Assembly (NCBI GenBank): GCA_032622095.1
Contig: CP136069.1
Location: 201,732,690-201,796,689 of the forward strand
Reading direction: 5' to 3'
DNA length: 64,000 nt
Source: Siphonodentalium dalli
Lineage: Eukaryota > Mollusca > Scaphopoda > Gadilida > Siphonodentaliidae
Of the stretch, positions 1 to 12,283 are shown piece by piece. The position numbers were made by a program, and so were the translations under genes. Numbering within the stretch: the stretch's first letter is position 1; each line of letters begins with the position of its first letter. The notes under the pieces are model-generated. The model worked only from the letters and a program-made list of their open reading frames with translations. It searched no databases and was not told where the DNA came from.

Positions 1-246
1 CTTGCAACCTAAACTAACTAGTGACATCGGTAGGGATAATATTACTAGATTATGTCGAAGTACATTTGCCTTACTCTCATGTAGCGGACTTTATGCATAA
101 TTTACCTCTCATATAAACTCAGAAAATGACGGTAATGTAATATCACAAATCTAAAAGTAACTTGGTTTATTCCATATAACACATTATTTTGTTATGATAT
201 GCACACGATTAGTTTACTTTGATAAAAACAATACACACTCATTTAC

Positions 247-533
247 CTCGCGAATAGTAAAGGTTCGGTCTTCGTTTATATGAACACACTCACCACAACA
301 ATCGGCTCTATTGAAGATCCGCACCGTTTTGATAACATGGTTACCACCCAGATCCACAATCCACCACGGGTGCACACCATCTGTTACAGTCAGTAGACCG
401 TCGGTGTGCATACACTGTGGGCCAGGATATTGCTGGTTGACATTTCCGTCAACAGCAAGACTGGCTGGACCAGCGGTCATGTCATAACTGCTTTGCCAAG
501 CTGGTTTGTTTAGAGCCAAATTCCCAGAACACA
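247..533 (-). CDS. FTP (fucolectin/F5-8C-like) lectin domain, first-half exon of a partial gene
   Basis: Reading the minus strand, an acceptor (TTTCAG, AG at 535-534) opens an exon coding for CSGNLALNKPAWQSSY and onward. It ends at a GAG|GTAAAT donor (GT at 246-245). The segment has the FTP pattern: N-LALNKPAWQSS, AVDGN, C-M-H-T, PWWIVDLG and NRADCCGE. FTP domains bind fucose through one His and two Arg. The His (CMHT) and first Arg (NRADCC) are present here; the second Arg would lie in the next exon, beyond position 1. About 95 codons are seen, roughly the first two thirds of a usual ~145-residue domain. The exon starts after one base of a codon (phase 1) and ends in phase 0. No partner exon for a signal peptide or EGF module was recognised on this strand. 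The fold call is strong; the gene structure is unknown. Confidence 0.85.
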
Positions 534-540
534 CTGAAAC

Positions 541-1470
541 ATGTTAAATTGAGATTGGTTCCGTTTTTCTTATCGTATGCCGATGTTGGTTAGTAAATTG
601 TGAAGTTGATTTGTTGATTTTCTTGTTTGTCATGCTTGTATTAGAGAAAATTCGCTATCCTGAGATTGTCGATGTTATTGGTGAATGAAGACAAACATGC
701 ACATTCACGAATATGGTCACTGATATAGTATGTTGTGGGCCACGAAGAGTCATATTCACTAGCCACGTTTATGCTACCGGGTGACACCGATATTTTGGAA
801 GAGGGGGTTTTGCTTAAATTGTGATAAGTGCCCGAATGTGTCTTCCTATCCGAATGCACAAATTTGTATTATAATACCTCGCATTAATACAAAAAGAATG
901 CTAATTCCCTTGGATTGTATTACTCATGTGCCAATGTTTCTGTCACAGGAAACATTTTCGGTCAAAATATGTGCAATTATTACCAGTGCGAGACGTCCCG
1001 AATGGACCAACGGATATAGTCGACGATGACGTTTTTTATTTGACACTTCTCACATAAGCCCAACACCGTAGTAATCGGGTTTTGGACAGTTTAGTAAAAT
1101 ATGTTTAGTAAAATGTACCCAATATATACATGCAGTGATAATACAGCATCCGTCGGTTTAATCTGAAATCATGTGTGGAGTAAAATCATTTGGCGTGTTA
1201 TTTTACGAAGTTTATATTAAGTCACGTGATTCAATTCGGGCCAATTGTTCACCCAGACCTGACCACGCCGTGTTATTGAAACAATTTAGAAATGACTGAT
1301 GATTTCGTTATCAGCAAGTTGAAAGAATGTAGATTTATGGAACTAAAGAAGCCATTGTAAGGTATACAGGTTCATTACACAACAGTATGACCAGCATTTG
1401 TATCCCCAACATGTTAGCGTCTCCGGACCAGCTGATGGATATGAGATCTCTCATTTTCCCCCAAATTGAA
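541..1470. other. No recognisable gene
   Basis: AT-rich sequence, presumably upstream intron or intergenic DNA of the minus-strand FTP gene. The open frames here are short and without domain signals. Confidence 0.6.
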
Positions 1471-1474
1471 TTAA

Positions 1475-1866
1475 CCCTTTACCCAACAAACCGGCCAAAA
1501 CCGGCCAAATAAAGCTTCAACAGCCTAAAATATCTTCGGTCTGTCTCAATAGAACCATACAAATATGGATATCATTGGAACCGGCTCATTGACCACATTG
1601 TGATGGTTATAGTTATGCCCTGTGCCAATGCATTCTCTTATATATGCGAGTCGATCATAGGTCGCCTCGCATATATAAGAGAATGCATTGGCCTAAAAAA
1701 AATCTTTTTTTAACACTTTTTACCATTTTTTCTTACATTCTTTAACAATTTTATAATTTTTAATGTGTTAAGCCAATGCATTCTCTTATATATGCGAGGC
1801 GACCTATGGTCGACTCGCATATATAAGAGAATGCATTGGCACATGGCCCTTCTGTTGGGTAAAGGG
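1475..1866 (+). mobile_element. piggyBac-type MITE, copy 1 (392 bp)
   Basis: The element is flanked by TTAA at 1471-1474 and 1867-1870, the classic piggyBac target site. Its ends are inverted repeats CCCTTTACCCAAC / GTTGGGTAAAGGG. It carries no transposase. Inside are two near-perfect hairpins (about 1624-1692 and 1774-1839), each made of GCCAATGCATTCTCTTATAT and onward with its inverse around a short TCGACC loop region. The two hairpins are mirror images of each other about an A/T-rich centre. A second copy of the same length lies inverted at 12284-12675. Confidence 0.85.
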
Positions 1867-2683
1867 TTAAATTTGTCAAATTGGAAGTTGGGTTGAACGA
1901 TGTGTCGTATCCATAATGCGTTGATGTCTGTTGTATACCAGGCTAATCTAATTATACCGATACAGCTCAAGTATGTTCGTTTGTTTGTTTGTGTTTTCAT
2001 TGTCCGGCTATTGTCGACCACACGACAGGTGTCATTTGATATTTGACGTCTGAAGTCTCAAAAGGGCATTAATAATTAATTTAACTAAATAATTAATTAT
2101 ATACCCAAAATGGTTGGATTATGATCGTTGGAATTTGATTCACATGGATAAATTGACCGGATGAGTATCACAGGATAAGTACTATTGACCTCATACTACT
2201 TAATGGACCACTCACTACATACACATTTTTATCCACCGCTCACTACGTCTACTGACTACATAAAGCCTGCCTAATAAACGTTACGTTTTTACGTTAATGT
2301 AGCTTTCTTAGGTCAACGTAGCTTTATTAGGTTAGTACTACTTTTATGACATAATTTGGTATGCAAATTGCGCAGGTAACTATGGACGTCAACCGGCCTT
2401 AATGACGTCATTGTGATTTCAGAACGTTTTTATCGTGTATAATTCACTAAAATAATTCGTAAAATGATATATGTTTTAGCTCTAAAACATATATAAATCC
2501 TCAGAACTGGTCTGTAAAAATGCCAACGAACTATTTCGCTCTAAGCTGCACTCCGGTTTTCACACGTCATGAATGCTAATTGGTTTGCTTGACCTAATAA
2601 ATGTAATGGCGTCATCAACGTAACAAATGTACAACTGAGGAAAGATTTACCTCACAAAAGGCAAGTTTTGTGCGATGGCTAAA

Positions 2684-2838
2684 TAAAATATGTAGCTAAT
2701 GTCGTCGCTTAAACTGTTATGTCCGCTCGGGGGATTTGGCATATATTGGACTCGGCAGAGCCTCCCCCAATAAATGCTCAAATCCCCTCACGGACATAAA
2801 CAATTTAAGCGACGACAATAGCTACATATTCTATATTA
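2684..2838. repeat. Fold-back (hairpin) element
   Basis: Left arm TGTAGCTAATGTCGTCGCTT... pairs with ...AAGCGACGACAATAGCTACA on the right, over roughly 45 bases. A second inner pairing joins GGGGGATTTG with CAAATCCCC. It is a non-coding MITE-like palindrome. Confidence 0.75.
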
Positions 2839-4118
2839 ATTAACTAATTAATCATATACAAACAACGGTTGGGTCATGGTCGCTGGAAATTGGTATGCAG
2901 TGGTGAACTGACACAGGGAGTACCATTGGATATGTGCCGTTGGGCGTAAATGGGAACTTAGCGATTATAATAAATTAGCAATAAATAGCGTTCCATATCA
3001 GCGTAAATGATATGTGGCAACATTGGTGCACATGGGTCACCTCGTAGGGTCATATAATTGGACATGTGCCTTTGATCTCAGATGACGTACAGGAGGAATA
3101 ATACACTATTTTAACATAAATGGTAAACGAAGAGCGTTTATTATCAGCTCAGAAGATACATAATATTATTTTTTTTACATGGAAAATGTCGTGGGATATA
3201 TGTCGTTGACATCAGATGACTTAAATAGGCAAATATAATTAGCAATAAACAGCATGTATTGTCAACTTATAAGACAGTGGTACCTTTATCAGGAGAGTAG
3301 CATGCACTATATGATGTTTATCTCAGGTGACTAGCAATTAATTTAAATGACTAGGGGCACTTACAATATACCCAGTCGTTACCAGCGCAACGCCGGGATC
3401 CCAGCCAGTTTACTATAATTTAGGCAATGTCCACCTTGGCATAATTATTGTTGTCCGTCGAAAAAAATGAGCTATGTTTTTCCAGATATGTATGAATATA
3501 CTGTCGCGAACGAAATTAACTTAAACCAACGTCAGTGGTAATAAATTAGTTGAATTGATCCAATAATTAAAGGTACGGTTGGCCTTGGGGTGGGTATCCT
3601 GTGAAAATATTTCCACCCGTCAAAAACCGCCACAAACAGAAAGAACATCAAAATGTAGACAGACTTTGTCCGCATACAAATAAGAAATATCGCATAAACA
3701 GTATGTTATTGTCAAATGTTTGACCATTGTTATGTAAACAAAAGCATAAAAAGTTACTTTTCTGGTGTTTGTTTATATTATGATGGTAAACATAAAGAGC
3801 GTTCTTTGTTGGTAAATTCCTGATATGGAACTAATAAAGAGCGTATATGCCATCTGTGTGTGATTAGACAGTAGCACTGTGCTCTCTTCTGTAACACAAT
3901 CAGGCCATTGCTTAGGTAAAATATAGTAGGTCTTTATCATAACATGCTGTTTACGTGATGGTCATGGTATATATGAACGAAACTTTATGCGTTTTAATGT
4001 TTTTCTGTTTACGGTGAATAGAACAAATATGAATATTTTCGACAACTAAGGCCTCACGTGCCTTTAAGTAATTAAACACCCAAAGTTGGGTACAAAAACG
4101 CAGAAGGGAAATTAGTAT
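2839..4118. other. No recognisable gene
   Basis: Non-coding AT-rich sequence with no long open frame, tandem array or inverted repeat that I could identify. Confidence 0.5.
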
Positions 4119-4276
4119 TTGGGTAAAATGTTACACTGCGTTGAGTAAAAACTTTGTCCAAGATTCGGTAAAATTTACCCAAATTGGATAAAATATGTTT
4201 TACCCAACATAAAAATAAAATGCGTATAACATTCGCGTAGTGCTATATGCTCCAATTTGGGTAACATTTTACCCAA
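4119..4276. mobile_element. Small MITE with 16-bp inverted ends
   Basis: TTGGGTAAAATGTTAC at 4119-4134 is matched exactly by its inverse at 4261-4276. The interior repeats the GGTAAAA / TTTTACCC theme several times. There is no open frame. Confidence 0.55.
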
Positions 4277-4279
4277 CGC

Positions 4280-4387
4280 GATTTAGAGTGTATGGATGCC
4301 GGTATTGATTTAGAGTGTATGGATGCCGGTATTGATTTAGAGTGTATGGGTGCCGGTATTGATTTAGAGTGTATGGATGCCGGTATT
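4280..4387. repeat. 27-bp minisatellite, 4 copies
   Basis: Four successive copies of a unit beginning GATTTAGAGTGTATGGATGC, with one A/G difference. The array directly abuts the preceding MITE. Confidence 0.9.
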
Positions 4388-5479
4388 GTTCAACGTAATA
4401 TGACATGTGTAAGACATTGTGATATGTATAGCCAATACGCACCAGATTGGATAGCGACATATACTTAATCGGGGCTCACGATAATGGAGATTTATAGTAA
4501 ATCGCAATAACACATGGCACCCGATGTTAGGATTGAGGCTGAGATTGTCGAAATAACGGAGATGTTTCATGAAGTGTTTTTAAAGAGTTGCATATATGTT
4601 TTAAGAGCAATAGTTGTGCTGTGCCCCCCCCCCCCCATTGAACCCCATCACTGAAGGCACGACCTTGGAAAAATGTGAACCAATCATGTTTATTACACGA
4701 CGTACCGTGGGTTTTCTAAATATATGACTGGCGGAATCATGGATATCAATTTTGATGGCGAATTGTTTGGCCAATTCTTCTTTTGTTTTGGCCAAATTAA
4801 ATTCTCATTTTCTGGGCTCAGAAATTTATGAATATTTTGTTTTTCTTTACCATCTAACATTCTGTGTACTTATAATAACATAAATCCACTGAACGAAGTG
4901 AAATACATCTATGTCGATACCGTGACAAAACAACTTAAAATTTAATCACATATCTTTATGTTCATGTTCCCAGTCCTGCTGTCATTTATGTCTTTTTGTA
5001 AGAGATATTTGTTATAGATTTGGTCGCTCTTATTTTGTTTTTTTGTTTTTGTATTCACGTGTCATCACAGTTTAAAAACGGGAGAGGGCCCATATCAGTC
5101 ACGTGGTATGCCCAAGATGAACGTTGTAGCCAGCTATGGGTGAACAGTAAACCCGAGCAAATAAAAATACCCTGTGCATACACTGAAAATTCGACCTATT
5201 TGTTTTGGTCCAAGCTGGCAAACAAGTGATTTAGACGCCGATATTCGATAATAATTTGGTTTTATTTTCGTATTCAGTTAAACTAATGACTGCACACATG
5301 CACCGGGAATTATATCCCAGTCCGCTCTTAATGCACGATTAACCATCTGCTCACAAACCACCGATCATCGGCAAGTGAGGGGTGAATGTAGCCCGTGTTT
5401 CCTCTGTTCTCCACATGATATTATAACAAGAAAACTAAGATGCATGCATCAGGTCGGCCGTGAACTATCTACCATAGAA

Positions 5480-5880
5480 TTGTTGTAGCTATCGATTATA
5501 CATTTTGGAACACCTGTCTGTATGTATGTGTGTGTGCATGAATGCATGTGTGTATGTGTTAAATACTCTAACACTGCTCGACTGATCCGACTCGGATTTG
5601 GTATTTAACGTGTCAACTTGACCTCGCTCATAGGCATGTTTCTGGACCTTGACCGATCCGACTAAAATTTTGTGTGTAGGACTACTTCGATCCCGGGAGC
5701 AATATGGACGGGTCCAATTTCACGTGGGACCATGTTCTCGAACGTGTTGATATAGGCATGTTTCTGGACCAATTGAACAATTGTTTGGCCAGGCGCTGTA
5801 TATACAGGGTACTGTCCAGATGGAGGCGATCACAAAAAATCCCTAAATAGTCCGAACGAAGTCGAGTACATCAGCTAGTT
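5480..5880 (+). mobile_element. Dispersed repeat with Helitron-like 3' end, copy A
   Basis: The unit starts near a TATACATTTTGGAACACCTG block and a GTATGTGTGTG stretch. It ends with CGAACGAAGTCGAGTACATC and CAGCTAGT. A GC-rich stem shortly before a CTAG-T end is the usual look of non-autonomous Helitrons. A related unit follows immediately. No Rep/helicase coding is present, so the class is an inference. Confidence 0.35.
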
Positions 5881-6376
5881 TAATATATATTTTGGACATG
5901 TGTCTGTCTGTTTGTCTGTTAGCTATGGCCGGGAAAACTGCCGGACAGATTTGACGAAATTTGATACCTAGGGGAAATTATTCCCAGGGAGTATTTTGGA
6001 CGGGTCAAATCTTGATCCCGACCTGACTTTGACATTCAAAAAGATCATTTCAAGGTCAAATCTGGTAAAACGGAAGTATTTCAACGAAATTTAATACCTA
6101 CTGTTACTTTTGTCCCAGGAGTGTTTCGGTGGGTCAAATCATGACCCTGACCTGATCTTGACATTCAAAATAGTCAATTCAAGGTCAAATCGGGTAAAGC
6201 CGGGCGGATTTCGACGGGTACTTTTATCGTGACTTTTGTCCGGGGAGTGTTTTGGACGGGTCAAATCGTGACCCGACATGACGTTCACCTTTAAAATGGT
6301 CAATTCAAGGTTAAATCGCGCAATTCTCCGAAAATCAGAAGGGAACATCCCGGACGAAGTCGGGTCCACCAGCTAC
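5881..6376 (+). mobile_element. Dispersed repeat with Helitron-like 3' end, copy B
   Basis: Like the preceding unit, it begins with ATATATTTTGGACATGTGTC and a TCTGTTTGTCTG run. It then has three diverged internal blocks built around GTATTTTGGACGGGTCAAAT and GACATTCAAAA. It ends CGGACGAAGTCGGGTCCACC then AGCTAC, again with a small stem. It has no credible coding. Confidence 0.4.
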
Positions 6377-6618
6377 TATTATATATTTCTAGATTTAGTT
6401 ACAAACTAAATACCTGTATCTTGTACAAAGAAATGTTTGACAAATATATCTGTATCAATATTACCATCCGGGTCATTAAAATAGATACGACGAAACAAAT
6501 TTTGAAGGGTGCATGTATCAGGTAAATTATATTCAAATGATGACAGGAATGCGGAAAGTTGAAGTACCTACGTAATACTGGCTATCCGATGAAGAGACAT
6601 ACATGTATATAAAAACCA

Positions 6619-6771
6619 AAATAGAAGATGACTGCTGGCGACAATGTTTTCCAAACAAATTCAAAGCATTCGATAGCTCCCATCTAGTTGTCAGCCCGAA
6701 GATCAATATGAAGTTTGGTGACTATCAGATGAGGGATATGTCTGTACAGTTGCTAAACAATTCAGTCATGC
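6619..6771 (+). repeat. Diverged dispersed repeat, copy 1
   Basis: About 150 bp similar to 7773-7924. Shared blocks include CTGGCGAC, GATAGCTC.CATCT, GATCAATAT and ATGAAGTTTGGTGA. A short open frame across it is not matched by the second copy, so it is read as repeat rather than gene. Confidence 0.5.
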
Positions 6772-7772
6772 AAAAGAGGATCAAACATTAAGATACCAAA
6801 TTGCTGCCTGTGGTAATGTTTTTTAACGAAATTCGGGAAAAAATTGATTACTCTCACCCTGGTTGAGTCCTGGTTATCCGGAAGATCATTGTGGAATCTG
6901 GTGACGATCGGACAAGGGGTGTCGTCTGTAGGATCAACCAAATTATTTAGCCATACAAATAGAAAAATTCAAGATCACCGCTGGCAGTGATGTCTTCACA
7001 AGGACAGTTTGAGAACAAAATATGGCTCACATCTAGCGGTGACCCAAAATATCCACATAAGAAAAAGTTCTCCAATAAAAGCTGGCTGCAGGGTGCGCCA
7101 ATTGATTCAAATTCGAAATTTAGCAGGGTGTACTGCTTGTGGCCATGTTTTCCCCGCAAATTTGATAGACTGGTGGACAAAACCACTGAATCCGTTTAAT
7201 CAATATACACGGATTAATTTATATGCATTGTTATACACAGTACTGGTATATACAGGTACTGAACATAACAATATTAGTAGTATACACAAAATAAACCATA
7301 TATCATGGCTATGGGTTCTAATATCAGAATATGACAGCTGATAACTTGGTGTGAATTGAACAGTGGTGGTGTCTCAAGTATATCTAACCCTCCACGTTAG
7401 AAACATGCCATTAAATGTCATAAGTATAATCTAGCTTGAGGACAGAAGTTATCCATGAAACCCCCTTTAATTCAACCAGGTCCTCGCGCGATGTATGGTC
7501 GATCACATGATGACCTAGGGGGGTATAATTGTTGTATAAAAACAGCACTGCATGTAAATATAAAATAAAATAGTGCTACATCTTATTACAGATTATTGCC
7601 ATATATAATCAGTGACTATACAGACAGTCTGACAAAATAAAGTTTCAGTGACACTCTATCCGAAGAGGGGAATAATTCCATCTGTTACAGTCAATGGAGC
7701 AATTATGAATCTGGAAAGGTGAAATTTCTAAGTAATACTAGATATCGACATGACGCGATAACATATAACGTA

Positions 7773-7924
7773 AATGCAATATGGCCGCTGGCGACCATTT
7801 TTTCCTATAAAATTAAAAAAATATTTGATAGCTCTCATCTGATAGATCAATATCAAGATAAATATGAAGTTTGGTGATGATCGGATGAGTGATGTGGACT
7901 GTGCTAAACGGTTTAGTAATGCTT
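7773..7924 (+). repeat. Diverged dispersed repeat, copy 2
   Basis: Partner of 6619-6771. It contains GATAGCTCTCATCTGATAG and ATATGAAGTTTGGTGATGAT and has gaps that destroy any shared reading frame. Confidence 0.5.
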
Positions 7925-8262
7925 AAAAAGATTCTTACCTTAATATTTTTATGTTCACTTTATAAACTTCACTGAGTCATCTTTGTCATGTATTGAGTTA
8001 GATATCTTTTGTTAACAGTTTATAAATCATGTATGTCTCATGTTTGTTATTTTAATTTATGTGTTTATTATCATTAAATAAAGTTGCACTCCTTAAAAAG
8101 ATTCTTACCTCAATGTTTTTATGTTCACTTTATAAACTCCACTGAGTCATCTTTGTCATGTATTGAATTTGATATCTTTTGTTAACAGTTTATAAACTAT
8201 GTATGTCTCGTGTTCGTTATTATATTATATACACTTTATAGTTTGTTTCAGCTGGTTTCAGA
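7923..8262 (+). repeat. Tandem duplication of a 170-bp unit
   Basis: TTAAAAAGATTCTTACCT recurs at 7923 and 8093. The following ~150 bases, with CACTGAGTCATCTTTGTCAT and GATATCTTTTGTTAACAGTT, align with few substitutions. Confidence 0.85.
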
Positions 8263-8979
8263 ACGAAAAAAAAAATGAATAAAATCCACAAATTTGTAAA
8301 TTGAAAAACAATTCAAACGTTGTTGTATTCCATGTCCCAGCCCGGACATATACACCAAATTTCAATAATATCCATTGAGAAACAACGGACCAAACGCCAT
8401 ATAGCACCCCGTATACATCTTTTATTCCGAGCTGGCCTTTTATTCCGAGTTGGCACACGTCGATTGGGGCGAGTTAGCCCTGGTGCGAGTACGCCGATTC
8501 CGACACCTTCTCTATTTGCAGCAGGTATACGTTTACGCTGATTTACGCGTAATTTAATTTACAAAGTTCCCCAATTGGTATCGTAAATAGAGCAACCTTA
8601 TCTGACAGGGAATGCCTCTGTTATTGATTATCAAGTTGCTATACATTACAAACGACAAATTCACATGCTCGTTCAAGCGCAGTAGTCTATTTTCCCCATG
8701 TTAAAGGACATCCACAAATACTAAATAACGCTAACCTACTGCGAATGTTTGACACGACAACTGTTAACATATTTGGGCTGAGTTCATCTGACGCGGTAAT
8801 ATTCCTCAAAATAAACAACAAAACCATCGTTACTTGGAAATGTAGTTTGGGCTAACATTTACATAAATTCTCCACATCATTTATCCCGACACACACGTCC
8901 ATCCCGACACACACGTCAGATGAAAAACAGCCATGAAGTAAACGGCCAAAATTGGCCGAAATTACTAGTAGATGACAAT

Positions 8980-9190
8980 AGCCCATGTTTCCACTGTCCT
9001 TCCCATGTTATTATAATTGGGTACAGTTAGGCCGTGTTTCCTCTGTTCATCTCATGTATTATAAGTAGCCCGTGTAAACTTTCTCTATTCATCCCATGGT
9101 ATTATAATTAGATGTTGCCTGTGTTCCCTGTGTCCTTCCCATAGTTTAAAGTAGTCCGTCTTTCCTCTGTACACCCCATACTATTCACAT
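8980..9190 (+). repeat. Degenerate ~55-bp tandem repeat
   Basis: Four imperfect units share GTGTTTCCTCTGTTC.TCCCAT and an ATTATAA block. A stray related unit sits near 5393. It is non-coding. Confidence 0.5.
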
Positions 9191-9422
9191 CAGATGAATT
9201 GACAGTCTACCAAAATTCGATATAATGCCTGGCGTTAGGATTGGTCATAACACAATTTTATTTCTTTCTAAGCAGAAAATAATGATTCACTACGAAAAAG
9301 GTCGATTTAACGACATAATTTCGATACATAATTGTAGACGTGTATTGCAGACAATGAACACTTGTGTGCCTGGATGAATTGACTGCGGTATGGTGGATAA
9401 CTTATATCATCAAGCTAATTAT

Positions 9423-9866
9423 TAGTGATGTGCGGTTGGACAGTTTATAGATTTCCTTTCGGTTTTATATCAAAACCGAAACGCAGCCGATATATTATGT
9501 ACAAACTATTCCTCCGGTTTCAATTAATTGACATCGCCGGCCGCTAAATGTTGTTTTTACAATATTTGTGGTTAGCTTGTGTAAGCTGCTATTTGCCACC
9601 ATTAGTCGTTTTAATTTGTAACATTTAGGTGTCATATGAGCGATAATGGCACACACTGCCACATAAAGTATATAAATGACTGATAAATGGCTGGAAATAT
9701 TATGTCATATATGTATTATACTACCTGCTCTACGCATATATCCTTTGCTGATGTGTGTATTGAGACATTGGGTAAAATCATAACCGAACCAAAACCTGGT
9801 TTTTCTACCAAAAAACATACTGAAACCAAAACTAAAATAAAATTTCAAAACCGTACATCGTTACTA
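9423..9866. mobile_element. hAT-like MITE (candidate)
   Basis: The left end TAGTGATGTGCGGTT and right end AACCGTACATCGTTACTA are imperfect inverted repeats of a kind common on hAT MITEs. Inner parts carry repeated AACCGAAAC / CGGTTTT motifs. I did not find a clean 8-bp target duplication and there is no transposase. Confidence 0.45.
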
Positions 9867-10219
9867 CTTATGCCGTTTTTTTGGCCTGGTGTTCTAATGT
9901 GGAAGATTATATCGCTTGAATCCCCACCATAGCTCAATTCACACCAGGTCCCAACTTCTGTTATTTTCTGATGTTCTACAATACTATTAGTATTTTCCAT
10001 ATTGCGTTTGTACGATAGTTACTGGTAGTCCAATTGCTGCCAATAGTTTATATCATAATATTACGACGAAGACATATATTTGAGTGTGGTCTCGTTGGAT
10101 TTGTTAAAAGTTTGTTCCGCTTATTTCCCATGCATGTTATGTGATGTTCCTCGACTAGAGTTTAATGTTACATTCTGGAACGTGAACTGCTCATCAGGAA
10201 AGCATAAACACACTTTATA

Positions 10220-10590
10220 ATAGCAATGGGTATGGCCACCAAATACATTAGTCAAAATTAACAAGTGATTGTTTGACTCAAACAATATATCATTGAAAAT
10301 GACTACTAAAAATAAATTATTTACCACCAACACTTAATTGGTTGCAACAAACAATGGAAACAATGGCATTGTTTGTAGATACACATTTCCAACAATCAGT
10401 TGTTTAAAACAACCAACATAATTGTTTACAACTACCAACACATTGTTTGTGAGAACCAGTATTATTAGTTGGTGGACCAAACAATTATCATTGTTCAAGC
10501 TAACAAATATTTTAGTCGGACACATTTGGAAGTATACAATTGGTTGACCCAAACTATATTTGAATTGCGACAACTAATTTGTTTTAAGAG
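10220..10590. repeat. Region dense in CAACAATTGTTTG-type half sites
   Basis: Short motifs AAACAAT, AACAATT, ATTGTTTG and CAACTAA occur in both orientations, with no fixed spacing. There is no gene; the open frames in it are a by-product of this composition. Confidence 0.4.
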
Positions 10591-10599
10591 TGTAATAGC

Positions 10600-12280
10600 C
10601 AGTAAACCGATGTTATTTTATAAAATGTTCATTGCAGAAAGTAATTATAAAATCACCTGCCCCTAAATGCATTTACTTCACGAATAACCAGCAACGTCGT
10701 ATTGCCAGTAGAATCACAATGCATTGTATTCATGTTGAGATAATAGCAATCATATAGGTGTGTTCTGTTTTTCTGCATGTATACAAATTTATCAATGACA
10801 CAAATAATTATAGTGTGTTCTAAAATGTCAATTAAATGTTATCTTATTTATAGTATTTGGTTTGTCATAACGTTCGAAACTGTTTGTGGTAGGATAATTA
10901 TGATTGGATGTTATGAGGGGGCCTAGGCGGAGCGTTTAATACTAATAAATAAACGTCGAAAATAAAACATCTAAAATGTGGCATCTCTTGAATTGCTAAT
11001 TGTTGTCTACAAATACCCGAACAGTTCAAAGAAATCATAATTTCACGCCAATCGGGAAAATATAAATACGAACATTTCTTCAAACGATATTTTGTGTACA
11101 TGTATAATGTGTGCATATAAACAATTTCCATAAATATCCCTACGTGCAACTAATTATAGGCCACACGGCCATGGCCTCCGTTTTCTAAACCTAACTTTTT
11201 AGATAGCATAGGAAAGCCAACAACGAGTGGGTGCAAATGAATTTTCTTTCATAGTGTGACATCGACTCGTATGTCATATAAGGAGGGTCAAACACACTGT
11301 GCATGTTAAATGGTAAATTATTGAGTGTAGGGGTGTTCAAATCATACATGTATACGGATACGACAGGACTTAGATCGAATAACTTATTTCCATTAACGTG
11401 TAACGATTTTCATTTAATATAACAAACAACTTATGCTTCTTCGTTGAACGTCTTTTATTAGCATTCATACATCCACATTATTGGAAATCAAATAGTATTC
11501 GTATGCCATTACACATTTGTGAGAGCTATAATGTGCGAACACTCGCATGGCCACACATGAATACGTTTACATTACCTGCAGCCCTCGGTAGAATCACCGC
11601 GAGCATAAATCTTGAAATCCACATGAAGAGCGAAATACTAGAGAGTCGTCCGTGCTTACTGTCTCCCACTATAGTGTACGAATGCGGTGCGCATATTGGC
11701 TGATAATCGACGCTGTATGCAGACTACTCTGGTTCCCGGTCGATAACAACAGACGTGTGCATATCATGTGCAATATATATCTGCGTGGTCATGAACTTTA
11801 TTGTCTGAGTTGAAGATATAAAATAACTCCAATAAACCACGACATAAATATAGATATCTAATAAGTCGCAATGGTATACGAAACTTACTAACCGAGTGCA
11901 CTACATTATATTTAACACGAGGTTAACACATTTTGTAAATAATTGCAACGAAGTTTATATCATTTTAACACATAATCATATTTTAGCAAGGAAACCGATC
12001 TCGAAACGGCTGGGGTTCAAACAATTAATAGTTATCTCCTTATCAACATGTGAGGAAGTAAAGCCACCCTCAAGAGAATATCTATTCCATTTTAAATGTG
12101 ACATTTTGTATTGACAAAATTTTTTCAACCACCATTATTGCCCATGTTATCTCACAGTCAACACTCAATAACCCAACACAAATCGAATATCATAATAATA
12201 CAGTTCCGTTGCTAAGCATTTACGACATTTGGCCTGCCACTAATGCACGTGTGTCTTACTAAAACATATGAAGCCGGGTT
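10600..12280. other. No recognisable gene
   Basis: Non-coding AT-rich sequence with only short open frames lacking domain or splice support. Confidence 0.5.
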
Positions 12281-12283
12281 TAA

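Noticed and set aside
1710-2021. Frame shared with 12243-12440 and apparently conserved
   Set aside because: The shared part is the hairpin section of the 392-bp MITE; similarity is at DNA level.
5020-5229. Frame with a signal-peptide-like start (LILFFCFCIHVSS)
   Set aside because: Starts at TTG, has no downstream domain and no matching exon.
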